This document shows positions 16,329 through 24,498 of a stretch of 64,000 bases of DNA, piece after piece. The stretch is from Olsenella_K absiana (GTDB lineage Bacteria; Actinomycetota; Coriobacteriia; Coriobacteriales; Atopobiaceae). A program made the position numbers and the translations under genes. Each line of letters starts with the position of its first letter. The first letter of the stretch is position 1. The DNA lies in the NCBI RefSeq assembly GCF_036408855.1, contig NZ_JAZGJQ010000003.1, positions 1-64,000 on the forward strand. Direction: 5' to 3'. A model generated the notes under the pieces. The model was not told the DNA's origin and did not search any database. It saw nothing but the letters and a program-made list of their open reading frames with translations.

Positions 16329-17660
16329 GTGGGCGAGAAGGACCTTGCAGGAGAGAAGGACGTCGTGGGCCCGAGGTCCGCGCCCGGCGCGCCCGGCGCC
16401 TCCACCGCGCCCCCGGAGACCGCCTGGAGGCAGCCGTACTACACCATCCTCGCGGGGCAGGCCGTGTCCCAGGTGGGGAGCTCCGCGGTGCAGTTCGCCC
16501 TGGTCTGGTACCTCGCGCAGGCGACCGGGTCGCCTGCCGCCATGGGCCTCGCTGGCCTTGCGGCCTTCCTGCCCGGCGCGCTCCTCTCGCCCGTGACGGG
16601 CATCGTCGCCGACCGCCGCAACCGAAAGCGCGTCTGCATCGCCTCGGACCTCGCGGCGGGCGCCATGGCTGCGGCCTTCGCGCTGGCCATGGGCTCGTGG
16701 GGCGTCACGGTCGCGACCGTGATCGTGCTCCTTGCCGCGCGCTCCGCCGCTACCTCGTTCCAGTCGCCGGCGATGCAGGCCATGGTGCCGCAGATCGTGC
16801 CGGCGGATTCGCTCGTGGAGGCGGGCGGCATGGCGCAGGCCGTCAGCAGCGCCTCCTACGTCCTGGGGCCGGTGGTGGGAGGCGCGCTCTTCGCTGCGCT
16901 CCCGCTGCCGGCGGTGCTCCTGACCGACCTCGCCGGCGCCCTAGTCGCGGCCGCCACGCTCGCGCGCGTCCCCGTGCCCGACCACCGCGCGCCCGGCCCC
17001 CGGCCCGAGCTGCACCCAATCCGCGAGCTGGTGGACGGCCTCTCCGTCTTCTGGGAGGACCGCACCTTGACGCAGGTCATCGTGTCGCTCTTCGTGTTCA
17101 TGGTGTTCTTCATGCCGCTGTCGTCCTTCTATCCGCTGATGACCAGCGACTACTTCGGCCTCGGGGCCTTCGAGGGGAGCATCGTGGAGATGAGCTGGGC
17201 GCTCGGGATGCTCCTCGCCGGCCTCGTGGTCGCCAAGGCGAGCTTCGGCGACGAGGTGCGCGCGTCGTTCTGGTCCACCGTCGCTCTGGGGGCGGTGTGC
17301 CTGGCCTCCGGCCTGCTGCCGAGGAGCTTCGGGGGCTGGGTCGCCTTCGTGGCGCTCTGCGGTGCGATGGGCGCGAGCGCCACCTGCTACAACGTGCCGA
17401 TCGTCGCGTACATGCAGCGCAGCATCGCGCCGGAAAAGCTCGGGCGCGCCTTCTCGGCCTTCCAGATCGTGTCCATGCTCTCGACCCCCGTCGGCCTCGC
17501 CGTGGCGGCGCCCGTCGCGGAGGCCCTCGGCGTCAGCGCGTGGTTCTCCGTTGCCGGCGCGGCCATCCTCGTGCTGGGCCTGGCGATGCTCGTGCTCGAG
17601 GGCAGGTCGAGGCGAGGCCCCGGCAAGGCAGATTGCCCCGGGGCCGGCACAGCCGATTAG
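16329..17660 (+). CDS. MFS transporter
   Basis: 443 aa with about 12 hydrophobic segments, e.g. FALVWYLAQATGSPAAMGLA, VATVIVLLAARSAATSFQ, VIVSLFVFMVFFMPLSSFY. It has the A-like loop GIVADRRNRKRV between helices 2 and 3, as in drug or siderophore exporters of the MFS_3 group. GTG start at 16329 with GGAGAGGGGG upstream. The cytoplasmic N-terminus begins MGEKDLAGEKDVVG: two GAGAAGGAC motifs translated in a dispensable tail. Probable efflux pump; substrate unknown. Confidence 0.87.
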   Translation: MGEKDLAGEKDVVGPRSAPGAPGASTAPPETAWRQPYYTILAGQAVSQVGSSAVQFALVWYLAQATGSPAAMGLAGLAAFLPGALLSPVTGIVADRRNRKRVCIASDLAAGAMAAAFALAMGSWGVTVATVIVLLAARSAATSFQSPAMQAMVPQIVPADSLVEAGGMAQAVSSASYVLGPVVGGALFAALPLPAVLLTDLAGALVAAATLARVPVPDHRAPGPRPELHPIRELVDGLSVFWEDRTLTQVIVSLFVFMVFFMPLSSFYPLMTSDYFGLGAFEGSIVEMSWALGMLLAGLVVAKASFGDEVRASFWSTVALGAVCLASGLLPRSFGGWVAFVALCGAMGASATCYNVPIVAYMQRSIAPEKLGRAFSAFQIVSMLSTPVGLAVAAPVAEALGVSAWFSVAGAAILVLGLAMLVLEGRSRRGPGKADCPGAGTAD

Positions 17661-17663
17661 ACG

Positions 17664-17714
17664 GAGAAGGACGTGCGTCCCAGCGGCGCCGCGCTGGGGC
17701 GCCCGGTCCTTCTC
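17664..17714. terminator. Bidirectional hairpin flanked by an inverted GAGAAGGAC pair
   Basis: GAGAAGGAC (17664-17672) and GTCCTTCTC (17706-17714) face each other around an inner CCCAGCG/CGCTGGG hairpin, in the 57-bp gap between the convergent MFS and SDR genes. This is how Neisseria uptake sequences sit in terminators. Confidence 0.7.
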
Positions 17715-17717
17715 GCG

Positions 17718-18503
17718 CTAGACCGCGGTGTAGCCGCCGTCGACCGCGAGCATCTGGCCGGTGACGTAGCTGGACTCCTCGGCGCCCAGGAAGACGGCGG
17801 CGGAGCAGAGCTCGCCCTCGTGGCCGTAGCGCTGCATCGGGACGGTGGACTTGGCGAAGTTCTGGAAGTACTCGGTGTCCAGGGTCTCGGTGGTCAGCTC
17901 GGTGTAGAAGTAGCCCGGGCAGATGGCGTTGACGGTGATGCCGGTGGGGGCAAACTCGGCCGCCGCGCCGCGGGTGAAGTTCACGACCGCGCCCTTGGAG
18001 GCGTGGTAGGCGATGGTCGGGATGGCGGTGTTGCCGACCAGGCCGTAGATTGAGGCGATGTTGATGATGCGGCCGTAGCCCTGCTTGCCGGACTCGATGC
18101 CCTTCTGCATGTAGCCGCCGAACTTCTTGCACATGGTGAAGATGGAGGTGAGGTCCAGGTTCATCGTGAAGTCCCAGTCGCTGCGCTTGAAGTCGACCAG
18201 CTTGGTGCCAGTGCCCTTCTCGCCGCCCGCGGAGTTGACCAGGACCTCGACGTGGCCGAACTTCTCGTCGGCGGCAGCGAGGGCGGCGTCGATCGATGCA
18301 TCGTCGGTGACGTCGCAGGCGAGGGGCAGGACCTCCACGCCGTACTTCTCGTTCAGCTCCTTGGCGCTCGCCTCGAGGCGCTCGACGCGGCGGGCGAGAA
18401 GGACGAGGTTGGCGCCCTGCTCGGCGAAGCCCTCGGCCATCTGCTTGCCGAGGCCGGAGGAGGCTCCGGTGACTGCGACGACCTTGCCGGTGTAGTTGAA
18501 CAT
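17718..18503 (-). CDS. SDR oxidoreductase (gluconate 5-dehydrogenase-like)
   Basis: 261 aa classical SDR. VTGASSGLGKQMAEGFAEQG, NSAGGEKGTG, catalytic IINIASIYGLVG and YHASKGAVVNF, and SYVTGQMLAVDGGYTAV at the C-terminus. The overall pattern resembles gluconate 5-dehydrogenases and related polyol dehydrogenases; substrate not certain. Divergent from the MocR regulator across 243 bp, which may therefore control it. One GAGAAGGAC lies opposite the coding strand at 18396. Confidence 0.88.
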   Translation of the reverse strand: MFNYTGKVVAVTGASSGLGKQMAEGFAEQGANLVLLARRVERLEASAKELNEKYGVEVLPLACDVTDDASIDAALAAADEKFGHVEVLVNSAGGEKGTGTKLVDFKRSDWDFTMNLDLTSIFTMCKKFGGYMQKGIESGKQGYGRIINIASIYGLVGNTAIPTIAYHASKGAVVNFTRGAAAEFAPTGITVNAICPGYFYTELTTETLDTEYFQNFAKSTVPMQRYGHEGELCSAAVFLGAEESSYVTGQMLAVDGGYTAV

Positions 18504-18603
18504 GAGATACCCCCTAGTCGTGGTGTGATGCCAGCCGACGGGCGCCTTGCGGCCCGTCGCGCTCTCTCAAGGCAGCATCTTATGGTGGGTCTGGGCCGAC
18601 GTA

Positions 18604-18609
18604 TATAAT
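18604..18609 (+). promoter_or_regulatory. Possible -10 for the MocR gene
   Basis: TATAAT in GTATATAATCAATTG, in the SDR-MocR divergent gap, about 140 bases before the start. No strong -35. Confidence 0.35.
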
Positions 18610-18746
18610 CAATTGAGGCTTTTCTTCTAAGGTCAGTTCTCGGCCGGACGCGCTGCGGCCCGTACTCCCAACAGCCGCGACGACGCGCGCAGCGACGCGG
18701 GGCGCCCGCGGCGCGCCCGGTTTCGTGAGCGGTTCGGAGGCGCGGA

Positions 18747-20171
18747 ATGCTTACCTATGAGATGGGGAACAGGGGCGGCGCCCCCAAGTACCTCTACCTG
18801 TACCAGTGCATCAGGGACGACATCCTGAGGGGCAAGATCCCCGCCGACCAGCGGCTCCCCTCCAAGCGCGCACTCGCCGACCACCTCGGCGTCAGCGTCA
18901 TCACGGTGGAGAACGCCTACCGCCTGCTGGTCGTCGAGGGCTACGTGCGCTCGCAGGAGAAGGTCGGCTTCTTCGTGGAGCGCATCGAGGGGCGCCGGCG
19001 CCCGCCCGGGCACCGGCCGACCACGAGCCTGCCCCTCATGGAGGAGGAGCACGCCTACTTCGCGGACTTCTCGTCCAACAAGGTGCAGATGAGCCTGTTC
19101 CCCGCGTCGACGGTGACCAAGCTCACCCGCGAGATGCTCGCCGTGCGCGACGAGAGGTTCTTCTCCACCGTGCCCTACAACGGCACGAGGACGCTCAGGC
19201 ACGCGATCGCCGACTACCTCAGGCGCTACCGCGGCATGGAGGTGGACCCCGACCAGGTCATCGTCGGCTGCGGCACCGAGTACCTCTACGGCCGGCTCAT
19301 GCAGCTGTTCGAGCCGGGCACCGTGCTGGGGCTCGAGGACCCCGGCAACCACAAGTTCGCGGACATCGCGGCGCGCAACGGCCTGGCCAGCGAGTTTCTT
19401 CCGGTGGACGAGAAGGGCGTGCGCCTGGACGCGCTCTCCCGCAGCCGTGCCAGCCTGGTGCACCTCTCGCCCGCGAACTCGTTCCCGCTGGGCTCGGTCA
19501 TGCCCATTGGCCGCAGGCTCGAGCTGCTCTCGTGGCTGTACGAGGACGCCGGCCGCTACCTGGTGGAGGACGACTTCGACAGCGAGGTCAACTCGTTCGG
19601 CAACACGACGACGCCGATCTTCCAGAGCGACTTCGGGGGGCGCACGGTCTACCTCAACTCGTTCTCGAAGACCCTCGTGCCGTCGCTGAGGATCTCCTAC
19701 ATGGTGCTGCCGACCGAGCTGGTGGCGCGCTACCGGCGGACCCAGACGTTCTTCTCGTGCACGGTCTCCGGCTCGGACCAGTACGTGCTTGCCCGGTTCC
19801 TGGCGGACGGCCACTTCGAGCGGCACCTGAGCCACCTCAACGCGTTCTTCCGCCGCGAGCGCGCGCAGGTGCTGTCGGAGATGTCGGGGCTGGGGCTCGA
19901 CCGGATGGGCGAGGTCGTGGTCCCCGAGGCCGGCACGCACGTGATCTTGCGGCTCGGCGAGGGCGACGTGACGCGCGAGCAGATGAGGGTGAACGCGCGG
20001 TCGCTCGACATCCGGTTCGCGTTCGTGGGCGACTACGCGGCGCATCCCTGGGGCCGCATGGGCCGCGACCTCATCGTGAACTACGCGTCCGTGCCGCCCG
20101 AGCGCCTGCACGAGGGCATGTCGCGGCTGATGCTCTGCCTGAGCAGGCAGAGCGTCGGCGTGCTGCCGTAG
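18747..20171 (+). CDS. MocR/PdxR-like regulator (GntR HTH fused to aminotransferase domain)
   Basis: 474 aa. GntR winged HTH at about residues 10-80 (YQCIRDDILRGKI, LPSKRALADHLGVSVITVEN, AYRLLVVEGYV). Then a fold-type I PLP domain: GCGTEYLYGRLMQLFEPG, LEDPGNHKFADIA, EDDFDSEVN, and the PLP lysine in SFSKTLVPSLRISYM. Regulators of this type respond to PLP or amino compounds. The divergent SDR is the obvious candidate target; no vitamin B6 gene is in view. Confidence 0.9.
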   Translation: MLTYEMGNRGGAPKYLYLYQCIRDDILRGKIPADQRLPSKRALADHLGVSVITVENAYRLLVVEGYVRSQEKVGFFVERIEGRRRPPGHRPTTSLPLMEEEHAYFADFSSNKVQMSLFPASTVTKLTREMLAVRDERFFSTVPYNGTRTLRHAIADYLRRYRGMEVDPDQVIVGCGTEYLYGRLMQLFEPGTVLGLEDPGNHKFADIAARNGLASEFLPVDEKGVRLDALSRSRASLVHLSPANSFPLGSVMPIGRRLELLSWLYEDAGRYLVEDDFDSEVNSFGNTTTPIFQSDFGGRTVYLNSFSKTLVPSLRISYMVLPTELVARYRRTQTFFSCTVSGSDQYVLARFLADGHFERHLSHLNAFFRRERAQVLSEMSGLGLDRMGEVVVPEAGTHVILRLGEGDVTREQMRVNARSLDIRFAFVGDYAAHPWGRMGRDLIVNYASVPPERLHEGMSRLMLCLSRQSVGVLP

Positions 20172-20179
20172 GTCGGCGG

Positions 20180-20335
20180 GGGAGTCCGGGCGCGGGCGAG
20201 CCGGGCGCGGGGGCGCCGGGCGCCGGGCGCGGGCCGGGCGCGCCGGGCGCGAGCGGGGGCGTCGGGCGCGGGTCGGGCCGCGAGGCGCGGGCCGGGCGCG
20301 GGTCGGGCCGCGAGGCGCGCATCCGGCACAAGACT
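20180..20335. repeat. GC-rich minisatellite after the MocR gene
   Basis: Irregular GGGCGCGGGCC / CGGGCGCG units fill the 3' flank of the gene up to the 306-bp repeat. No gene. Confidence 0.65.
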
Positions 20336-20392
20336 GCGCGACCTGCGCGGATGGCCTGCGCGCAGCCGTGACGCGGGGGCTCAGTACAGGCG

Positions 20393-20698
20393 CGCGGCCC
20401 GCTGTGGGCCTCCCTGCGCCCCGGCCCCCGGGCCTCCCCCTGCCCAACTCCGCGCATCAACGGTGAAACGAAGAGCCGCAAATCGCTCTTTCCCGACAAA
20501 ATCCGCCGATTTTGTCCGCTAAAAGCGATTTGGTGGAGGAGCAAATCGCGTTTTCCCGACAAAATCTCGAGGAATTGTCCGCTAAAAGCGATTTGCTCAC
20601 GAAAGGGCCGTGCAGGCGCGTCGCGCCGGCACGGCCCAGAAGTCATGGGGCGGACAAGGACGGCTTAGAGGGGCTCTCAGTGGCTCGTTCGTTTGGGG
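20393..20698 (+). repeat. 306-bp dispersed repeat, copy 1 (double palindrome core)
   Basis: Matches the reverse complement of 63170-63475 with no gaps and roughly 95% identity by eye. The core has two palindromic units, 20478-20532 and 20541-20596, each bounded by GCAAATCGC and its complement and containing CCCGACAAAATC / GATTTTGTCCGC arms. The right flank carries a hairpin (GGGCCGTGC / GCACGGCCC). Open frames through the element read peptides of the KSDL/QIAFS type in all three copies; coding status is uncertain. Confidence 0.9.
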
Positions 20699-20782
20699 CC
20701 TTGGAACGGCGGCGGCTTCGGAAGGCCGTCAGGACTTGCTGGTCGCGGGCCGCGCCCGGACCCGCGGGCCGCGACCGAGCCA

Positions 20783-20813
20783 GCACCAGCCCGCGGGCCA
20801 CGCGGGCTGGTGC
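20783..20813 (-). terminator. Hairpin after the DUF438 cluster
   Basis: Perfect 13-bp stem GCACCAGCCCGCG / CGCGGGCTGGTGC with a five-base loop, just past the stop codon of the minus-strand gene at 20824. Confidence 0.65.
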
Positions 20814-20823
20814 GGCGAGCCTG

Positions 20824-21252
20824 CTACCTGCGCGGAGCCGCGGCGAGCTGCGCCGTCGCGCGCTCGTCGTCGCCGGACTCGACGGCAGCCAGCGAGCGGT
20901 AGAGCCACTCGGCCTCGTCGGGCGTGACGCCCTCCGCGTCCGCGGCGGCGGCGAAGCCGAGAAGAGCCTCGAGCAGCTGCTGCGCGGTGGGGGAGATCGA
21001 CTTGACGTCGGTGTCGGCGTGCGGCGCGACGCCTCGGTGGTCGGCGACGTGCTCGACGAAGCCGTGCACCTGCTGGATGCGGGCCGGCAGGTCGGCGGGC
21101 GCCTCGCTTGCGCCGGCGGCCGCGAGCGCGCCGGTCACGACCTGCGACGGCGTCCCGCAGGGGACGAAGCCAGGCACGTCGTCCATGGCTGCGGTGATGG
21201 TGGCGCCGAGGGCGACGGTCGCCCCGGCCAGCTCGTTCTGAAGGTCGTTCAT
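20824..21252 (-). CDS. Hypothetical protein downstream of the DUF438 gene
   Basis: 142 aa, family not recognised. Mainly helical, Ala-rich and acidic, with no membrane segment. MNDLQNELAGATVALGATI at the N-terminus, VHGFVEHVADHRGVAPHAD in the middle (His-rich, possibly metal-binding), VTPDEAEWLYRSLAAVESGD near the end. AAGGAGAACAC precedes the ATG at 21252. It lies 170 bp downstream of the DUF438 protein on the same strand and shares its terminator, so they may act together. Confidence 0.7.
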   Translation of the reverse strand: MNDLQNELAGATVALGATITAAMDDVPGFVPCGTPSQVVTGALAAAGASEAPADLPARIQQVHGFVEHVADHRGVAPHADTDVKSISPTAQQLLEALLGFAAAADAEGVTPDEAEWLYRSLAAVESGDDERATAQLAAAPRR

Positions 21253-21422
21253 GTGTTCTCCTTGCCTCTCTGTTGCCTTGTTAGCTGTCTTGCCTATATA
21301 AGTACCTAGCGGAGAAGGACGTGGAGCCGATGCGGGCCCGCGCCCGCAATCGCGCGGCGCTGCCGACGCGCCCGTGCCCGGGTCCGCGCCCGTACCCGAG
21401 CCCGCGCCCGCGCGGCCTCCGC
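21253..21422. other. Intergenic: possible internal promoter and GC-rich repeats
   Basis: An AT-rich patch (TATATAAG at 21293-21300) could hold a promoter for the hypothetical gene. A GAGAAGGAC motif (21312-21320) and CGCGCCCG-type repeats fill the remainder. Confidence 0.4.
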
Positions 21423-23141
21423 CTAGGACCTGAAGTGGTCCCGCGCGAAGCCCAGGCGCTGGACGGCCTCGAGGGTGCCGAGGTAGGCGCCCTCGCGGTT
21501 GCGCACGGCCATGTAGCGCACCAGCACGGGCTCGCCGTCCTTCTCCATCCAGACGTCGACGGAGTCCTGCTCGCCGCTCCTGAGCGCGCCGATCACCTGG
21601 CGCACCATCTCCTGGACCTTGGGGGGATGGCAGCTCCAGACCTCGCGGCCGAGCGCGGACTCGGGCCGCTTGAAGAGCTTCTTCTCGCCGTCGTCGTTCC
21701 AGTAGCGGTTGATGTCGGCGTCGTCGACGAAGGTCAGCTCCAGGGGGATGGTGTTGAGAAGGGCGTCGAGCTGGGCGGCGCTCATGCTGCCGGTGGGCAG
21801 GCGAACCTCGCCCGGCACCGCGCTGCCCGCGGCGGCTGCGCCTGCGCCCGTGCCTGCGCCCGTGGCGGCTGCGGCGCCCGCGCCCGTGGCGGCTGCGGCG
21901 CCCGCGCCTGCGCCCGCGGGCGCGACGTCCTTCTCGCCCAGGGTCGCCGCGGCCCTCTCGGCGCGCCTGTGGCAGAACTCCTCGCCGGCGCCCCAGGTGC
22001 CCGCGTCCTCGACGAGGCACAGGTCGTAGCCTTTGAGGTCCGCGTACATCTGCAGCCACTCGTCGCCCGTGAAGTTCTGCGCGCACAGCGGCAGCAGGAT
22101 GTTGGCCTCCTTGTAGACCATCTCCTCCGCGCGGGTGAGGACGGCGTCGAGGCGCCCGGCCCAGGCGTCGTCGCGCTGCTGGGCGGAGGCGAGGGTGCCG
22201 AACTCGGCACGGATCTCGTCGTCGACGCCCCACATCACGTCCGCGGGGCCGGAGTAGCCGTGGCGCACCTTGAGTACGGGGTAGAGGAGGTCGCCCTTCT
22301 TGGCGTAGTGTATGCCCAGCTTGCGGAGGGTGCGCAGCTCGTCGTCGAGCGCGGGCGTGCCGACCGCGGCGCGCGTGCGGGCGAGCTGGTCGGAGATGGC
22401 CTGGTTCTCGATCGAGAAGACGTGCATGGGGTGGCCGGGCAGGTTGCAGAGGAACCTCGTGTTGAGGTCGGCCGCGCCCTGGGAGACGGAGCTCATGACC
22501 GCCTCCTCGGCGTTGGCGATCCGCTCCTCGCGGGTGGCGCCGTGGAAGAGGGCGGAGTGGACGTCGCAGAGGCGCTGAACGTCGGCGATCTTGGTGCCGC
22601 CCTCGATGAGCCCCTGCTCGGCACGGGCGATCTCGCCGGCGTCAACGTCGCTGAAGTTGGCGACGAAGTCGGCGCGCACGTCCTCGAGCGCCTCGCCGGC
22701 GGAGAGGCGTGCGACGTAGCTCTTGAGGAGCTCGGCGCGACCCGCCTCGTCGAGGGTGGCCGGGCCCGCGGCGGCGCTGGCGGCCGGGCCCACGGCGGCG
22801 CTGGCGGCGCTGGCGGCCGGGCCCGCGGCGGCGCTGGCGGCCGGGGCGGGGGCGGCACCCGCAGCACCCGCAGCACCCGCGTCCTTCTCGCCCGCGGGGG
22901 CTCCCTCGGGCACGGCCCCGGTGACGGAGAAGCCCGCCGCCTCGAAGGCGGCGACGGCGTCCTCGAGGCTCACGCCCTTGATCGAGCAGCCGCGCGGCAC
23001 GGTCATGACGCGGCCGACGGTGTTGAGCGCGGCCGGCTTGGTGATGTCGGTGAATCCGAGGCCCGCCATGACCTCGACGAACCCAGGGTGTTCCTGGGCC
23101 AGGTCGTGAACGCTCCTCGTGAGGTCGAGTGTCTCTGCCAT
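21423..23141 (-). CDS. DUF1858/DUF438 protein with hemerythrin-like and PAS domains
   Basis: 572 aa. Order: DUF1858 (about 1-75; LGFTDITKPAALNTVGRVM), Ala/Gly linker with AGEKDAGAAG, DUF438 (about 125-190; YVARLSAGEALEDVRADFV), hemerythrin-like HHE region (about 190-370; LCDVHSALFHG, FLCNLPGHPMHVFS, EEMVYKEANILLPL), second Ala/Gly linker starting LGEKDVAPAG, then a PAS domain (about 440-572; LELTFVDDADINRYWNDDG, VWSCHPPKVQEMV). Probably a metal- or redox-sensing cytoplasmic protein; function not established. ATG 23141 has AAGGAG upstream. A DtxR-box-like site lies 100-119 bases upstream. Confidence 0.87.
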   Translation of the reverse strand: MAETLDLTRSVHDLAQEHPGFVEVMAGLGFTDITKPAALNTVGRVMTVPRGCSIKGVSLEDAVAAFEAAGFSVTGAVPEGAPAGEKDAGAAGAAGAAPAPAASAAAGPAASAASAAVGPAASAAAGPATLDEAGRAELLKSYVARLSAGEALEDVRADFVANFSDVDAGEIARAEQGLIEGGTKIADVQRLCDVHSALFHGATREERIANAEEAVMSSVSQGAADLNTRFLCNLPGHPMHVFSIENQAISDQLARTRAAVGTPALDDELRTLRKLGIHYAKKGDLLYPVLKVRHGYSGPADVMWGVDDEIRAEFGTLASAQQRDDAWAGRLDAVLTRAEEMVYKEANILLPLCAQNFTGDEWLQMYADLKGYDLCLVEDAGTWGAGEEFCHRRAERAAATLGEKDVAPAGAGAGAAAATGAGAAAATGAGTGAGAAAAGSAVPGEVRLPTGSMSAAQLDALLNTIPLELTFVDDADINRYWNDDGEKKLFKRPESALGREVWSCHPPKVQEMVRQVIGALRSGEQDSVDVWMEKDGEPVLVRYMAVRNREGAYLGTLEAVQRLGFARDHFRS

Positions 23142-23240
23142 GGCGTGCTCCTTGTCCGGGACGCGACCGTCCGTGGCCCTGGCATCCCAGGTCGTGTGGC
23201 CGGCTGGCGTCCCCTCGTCGGTTTCCGACGTCAAGGATAC

Positions 23241-23260
23241 GTAAGTAAGGCTAGGCAAAC
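23241..23260 (+). promoter_or_regulatory. DtxR/IdeR-box-like site before the DUF438 gene
   Basis: GTAAGTAAGGCTAGGCAAAC matches the site before enolase (38937-38956) at 17 of 20 positions and resembles the left part of the iron-box consensus TWAGGTWAGSCTWACC. Confidence 0.45.
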
Positions 23261-23339
23261 TGTTGTCACGGACACATTCACAAAAAGCTACTGTGAAACT
23301 AGCATTTAAGAGGGGCTGAGAAGGACATGGGGCCTGCGA

Positions 23340-23405
23340 TGCCGCGTTCCGCGGGCGCGGGGGGGCGCGGGCGCGGGGGTACCGCGGGCGCGGGGGTACC
23401 GCGGG
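23340..23405. repeat. GCGGGCGCGGGGGTACC minisatellite
   Basis: Three imperfect 17-bp units in a gene-free stretch (23142-23842). The stretch also contains a GAGAAGGAC motif, the DtxR-like site and a TTACGCACGG element; 23573-23842 shows only GC hairpins. Confidence 0.6.
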
Positions 23406-23489
23406 CGCGCGCCTCACGAGATGCGCCGCCCGCGCGCGTCCGGGAACGGGAGGGCGCGCGACTGGCAACGGCACGGCTGAGGACGAGAG

Positions 23490-23569
23490 TTACGCACGGT
23501 AGAAATCGGAGTCACAAAAGCCCAGTTAATTACAATAAAAAACTAATATAAACAACAGCTGTGCGTAAT
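23490..23569 (+). repeat. TTACGCACGG element, copy 1
   Basis: 80 bp bounded by TTACGCACGG and its near complement TGTGCGTAA, AT-rich inside. The internal ACAAAAGCCCAGTT is shared with copy 3 at 48915-48984 in inverted orientation. Confidence 0.75.
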
Positions 23570-23842
23570 TAGGGGCGAGCCCTCCCGCGCGATCCCGGGA
23601 GGGCGGACGCGCGGGGCTGGTTCGGCGGCCGTCCAAGTGGTAGCCGGATGCCTCGACGAGTCGCCCTTCCGTGCGCCCCGACCTCCGGCGGGCTTCGCCC
23701 TCCGCCGTGCACTACGCGCCTTAAAACCCCAGCTACCAGGCGCGACAGTTCCGGTGTCGTGCCGGACGCGCCGTCGCAAGCTATGCTTTCTTGCATGAAG
23801 CCTTCGCCCGGTCGAAGCTGGGCCCAGTAAGGAGGGGGACGA

Positions 23843-24391
23843 ATGGAATTCGGCGAGAGGGTGAAGGCCGTGCGCATGGGCGCCGGCCTCACGCAGGAGC
23901 AGTTCGCGTCACGCATCGGAGTGACGCGGCAGGCGGTCTCCAACTGGGAGAACGGCCGCAACCTGCCCGACATCGAGGTGGTCATAGCCATCTCCCGGAC
24001 GTTCGGCGTCTCCCTCGACGAACTAATACTGGGAGGACAGGACATGGGACGTGAGAAGGACGCGAAGGCCGAGAAGGACGCGCTGGCCGAGAAGGACGCG
24101 CTGGCCGAGAAGCTCATCCGCGACGGTGCCGAGGGCAGGTGGATGCGCATGAGCCTCGCGATGTCCGTGGTGGGCGCGCTGCTCATCGTGGTCGCGACCG
24201 TGCTTGCCGTCGTGGCCGAGAACTCGGTTGCCTACGTGGACTCGAGTGGCGTGCTGCACGAGGACTTCTGGCTTGTGCCCGTGAGCTACGCGTGCGCGGC
24301 GGCCGGGGTGCTCGTGGTGCTCGCGAACTTCGTCGCGCAGCTCAGGCGCAGGAAGCGCCTGACGGGCTCGTACAAGCCGATGGGGAGGTAG
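23843..24391 (+). CDS. XRE-type HTH regulator with two membrane helices
   Basis: 182 aa. HTH_3 at about 1-65: FGERVKAVRMGAGLTQEQFA, IGVTRQAVSNWENGRNLPDI. Then a charged linker in which EKDALA is tandemly repeated, encoded by three GAGAAGGACGCG copies. Then two hydrophobic helices (VVGALLIVVATVLAVV and VSYACAAAGVLVVLANFV) and a basic tail. Membrane-anchored XRE proteins of this plan are common in Gram-positives; target unknown. AAGGAGGGGGACGA precedes the ATG. Confidence 0.85.
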   Translation: MEFGERVKAVRMGAGLTQEQFASRIGVTRQAVSNWENGRNLPDIEVVIAISRTFGVSLDELILGGQDMGREKDAKAEKDALAEKDALAEKLIRDGAEGRWMRMSLAMSVVGALLIVVATVLAVVAENSVAYVDSSGVLHEDFWLVPVSYACAAAGVLVVLANFVAQLRRRKRLTGSYKPMGR

Positions 24392-24498
24392 GTGCTCAGG
24401 CGCACGAAGGTCCCGCTAGGGAAGCGTGCGACGGGCACGGGGTCGGGGCGTCGGACGGGATCCGGCCCCGGCTCCCAGTCCCGCGCCGTAGTCCGCAG

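Noticed and set aside
20512..20700. Peptide-coding gene within the 306-bp repeat (AFSRQNLEELSAKSDL frame)
   Set aside because: No start with a ribosome binding site, and palindromic DNA gives similar peptides on both strands. Kept as a question in the findings, not annotated as a CDS.
23573..23842. Possible RNA gene or minus-strand ORF in the GC hairpin-rich stretch before the XRE gene
   Set aside because: The hairpins do not form a tRNA or a known RNA, and the ORF has no start signal or recognisable protein.
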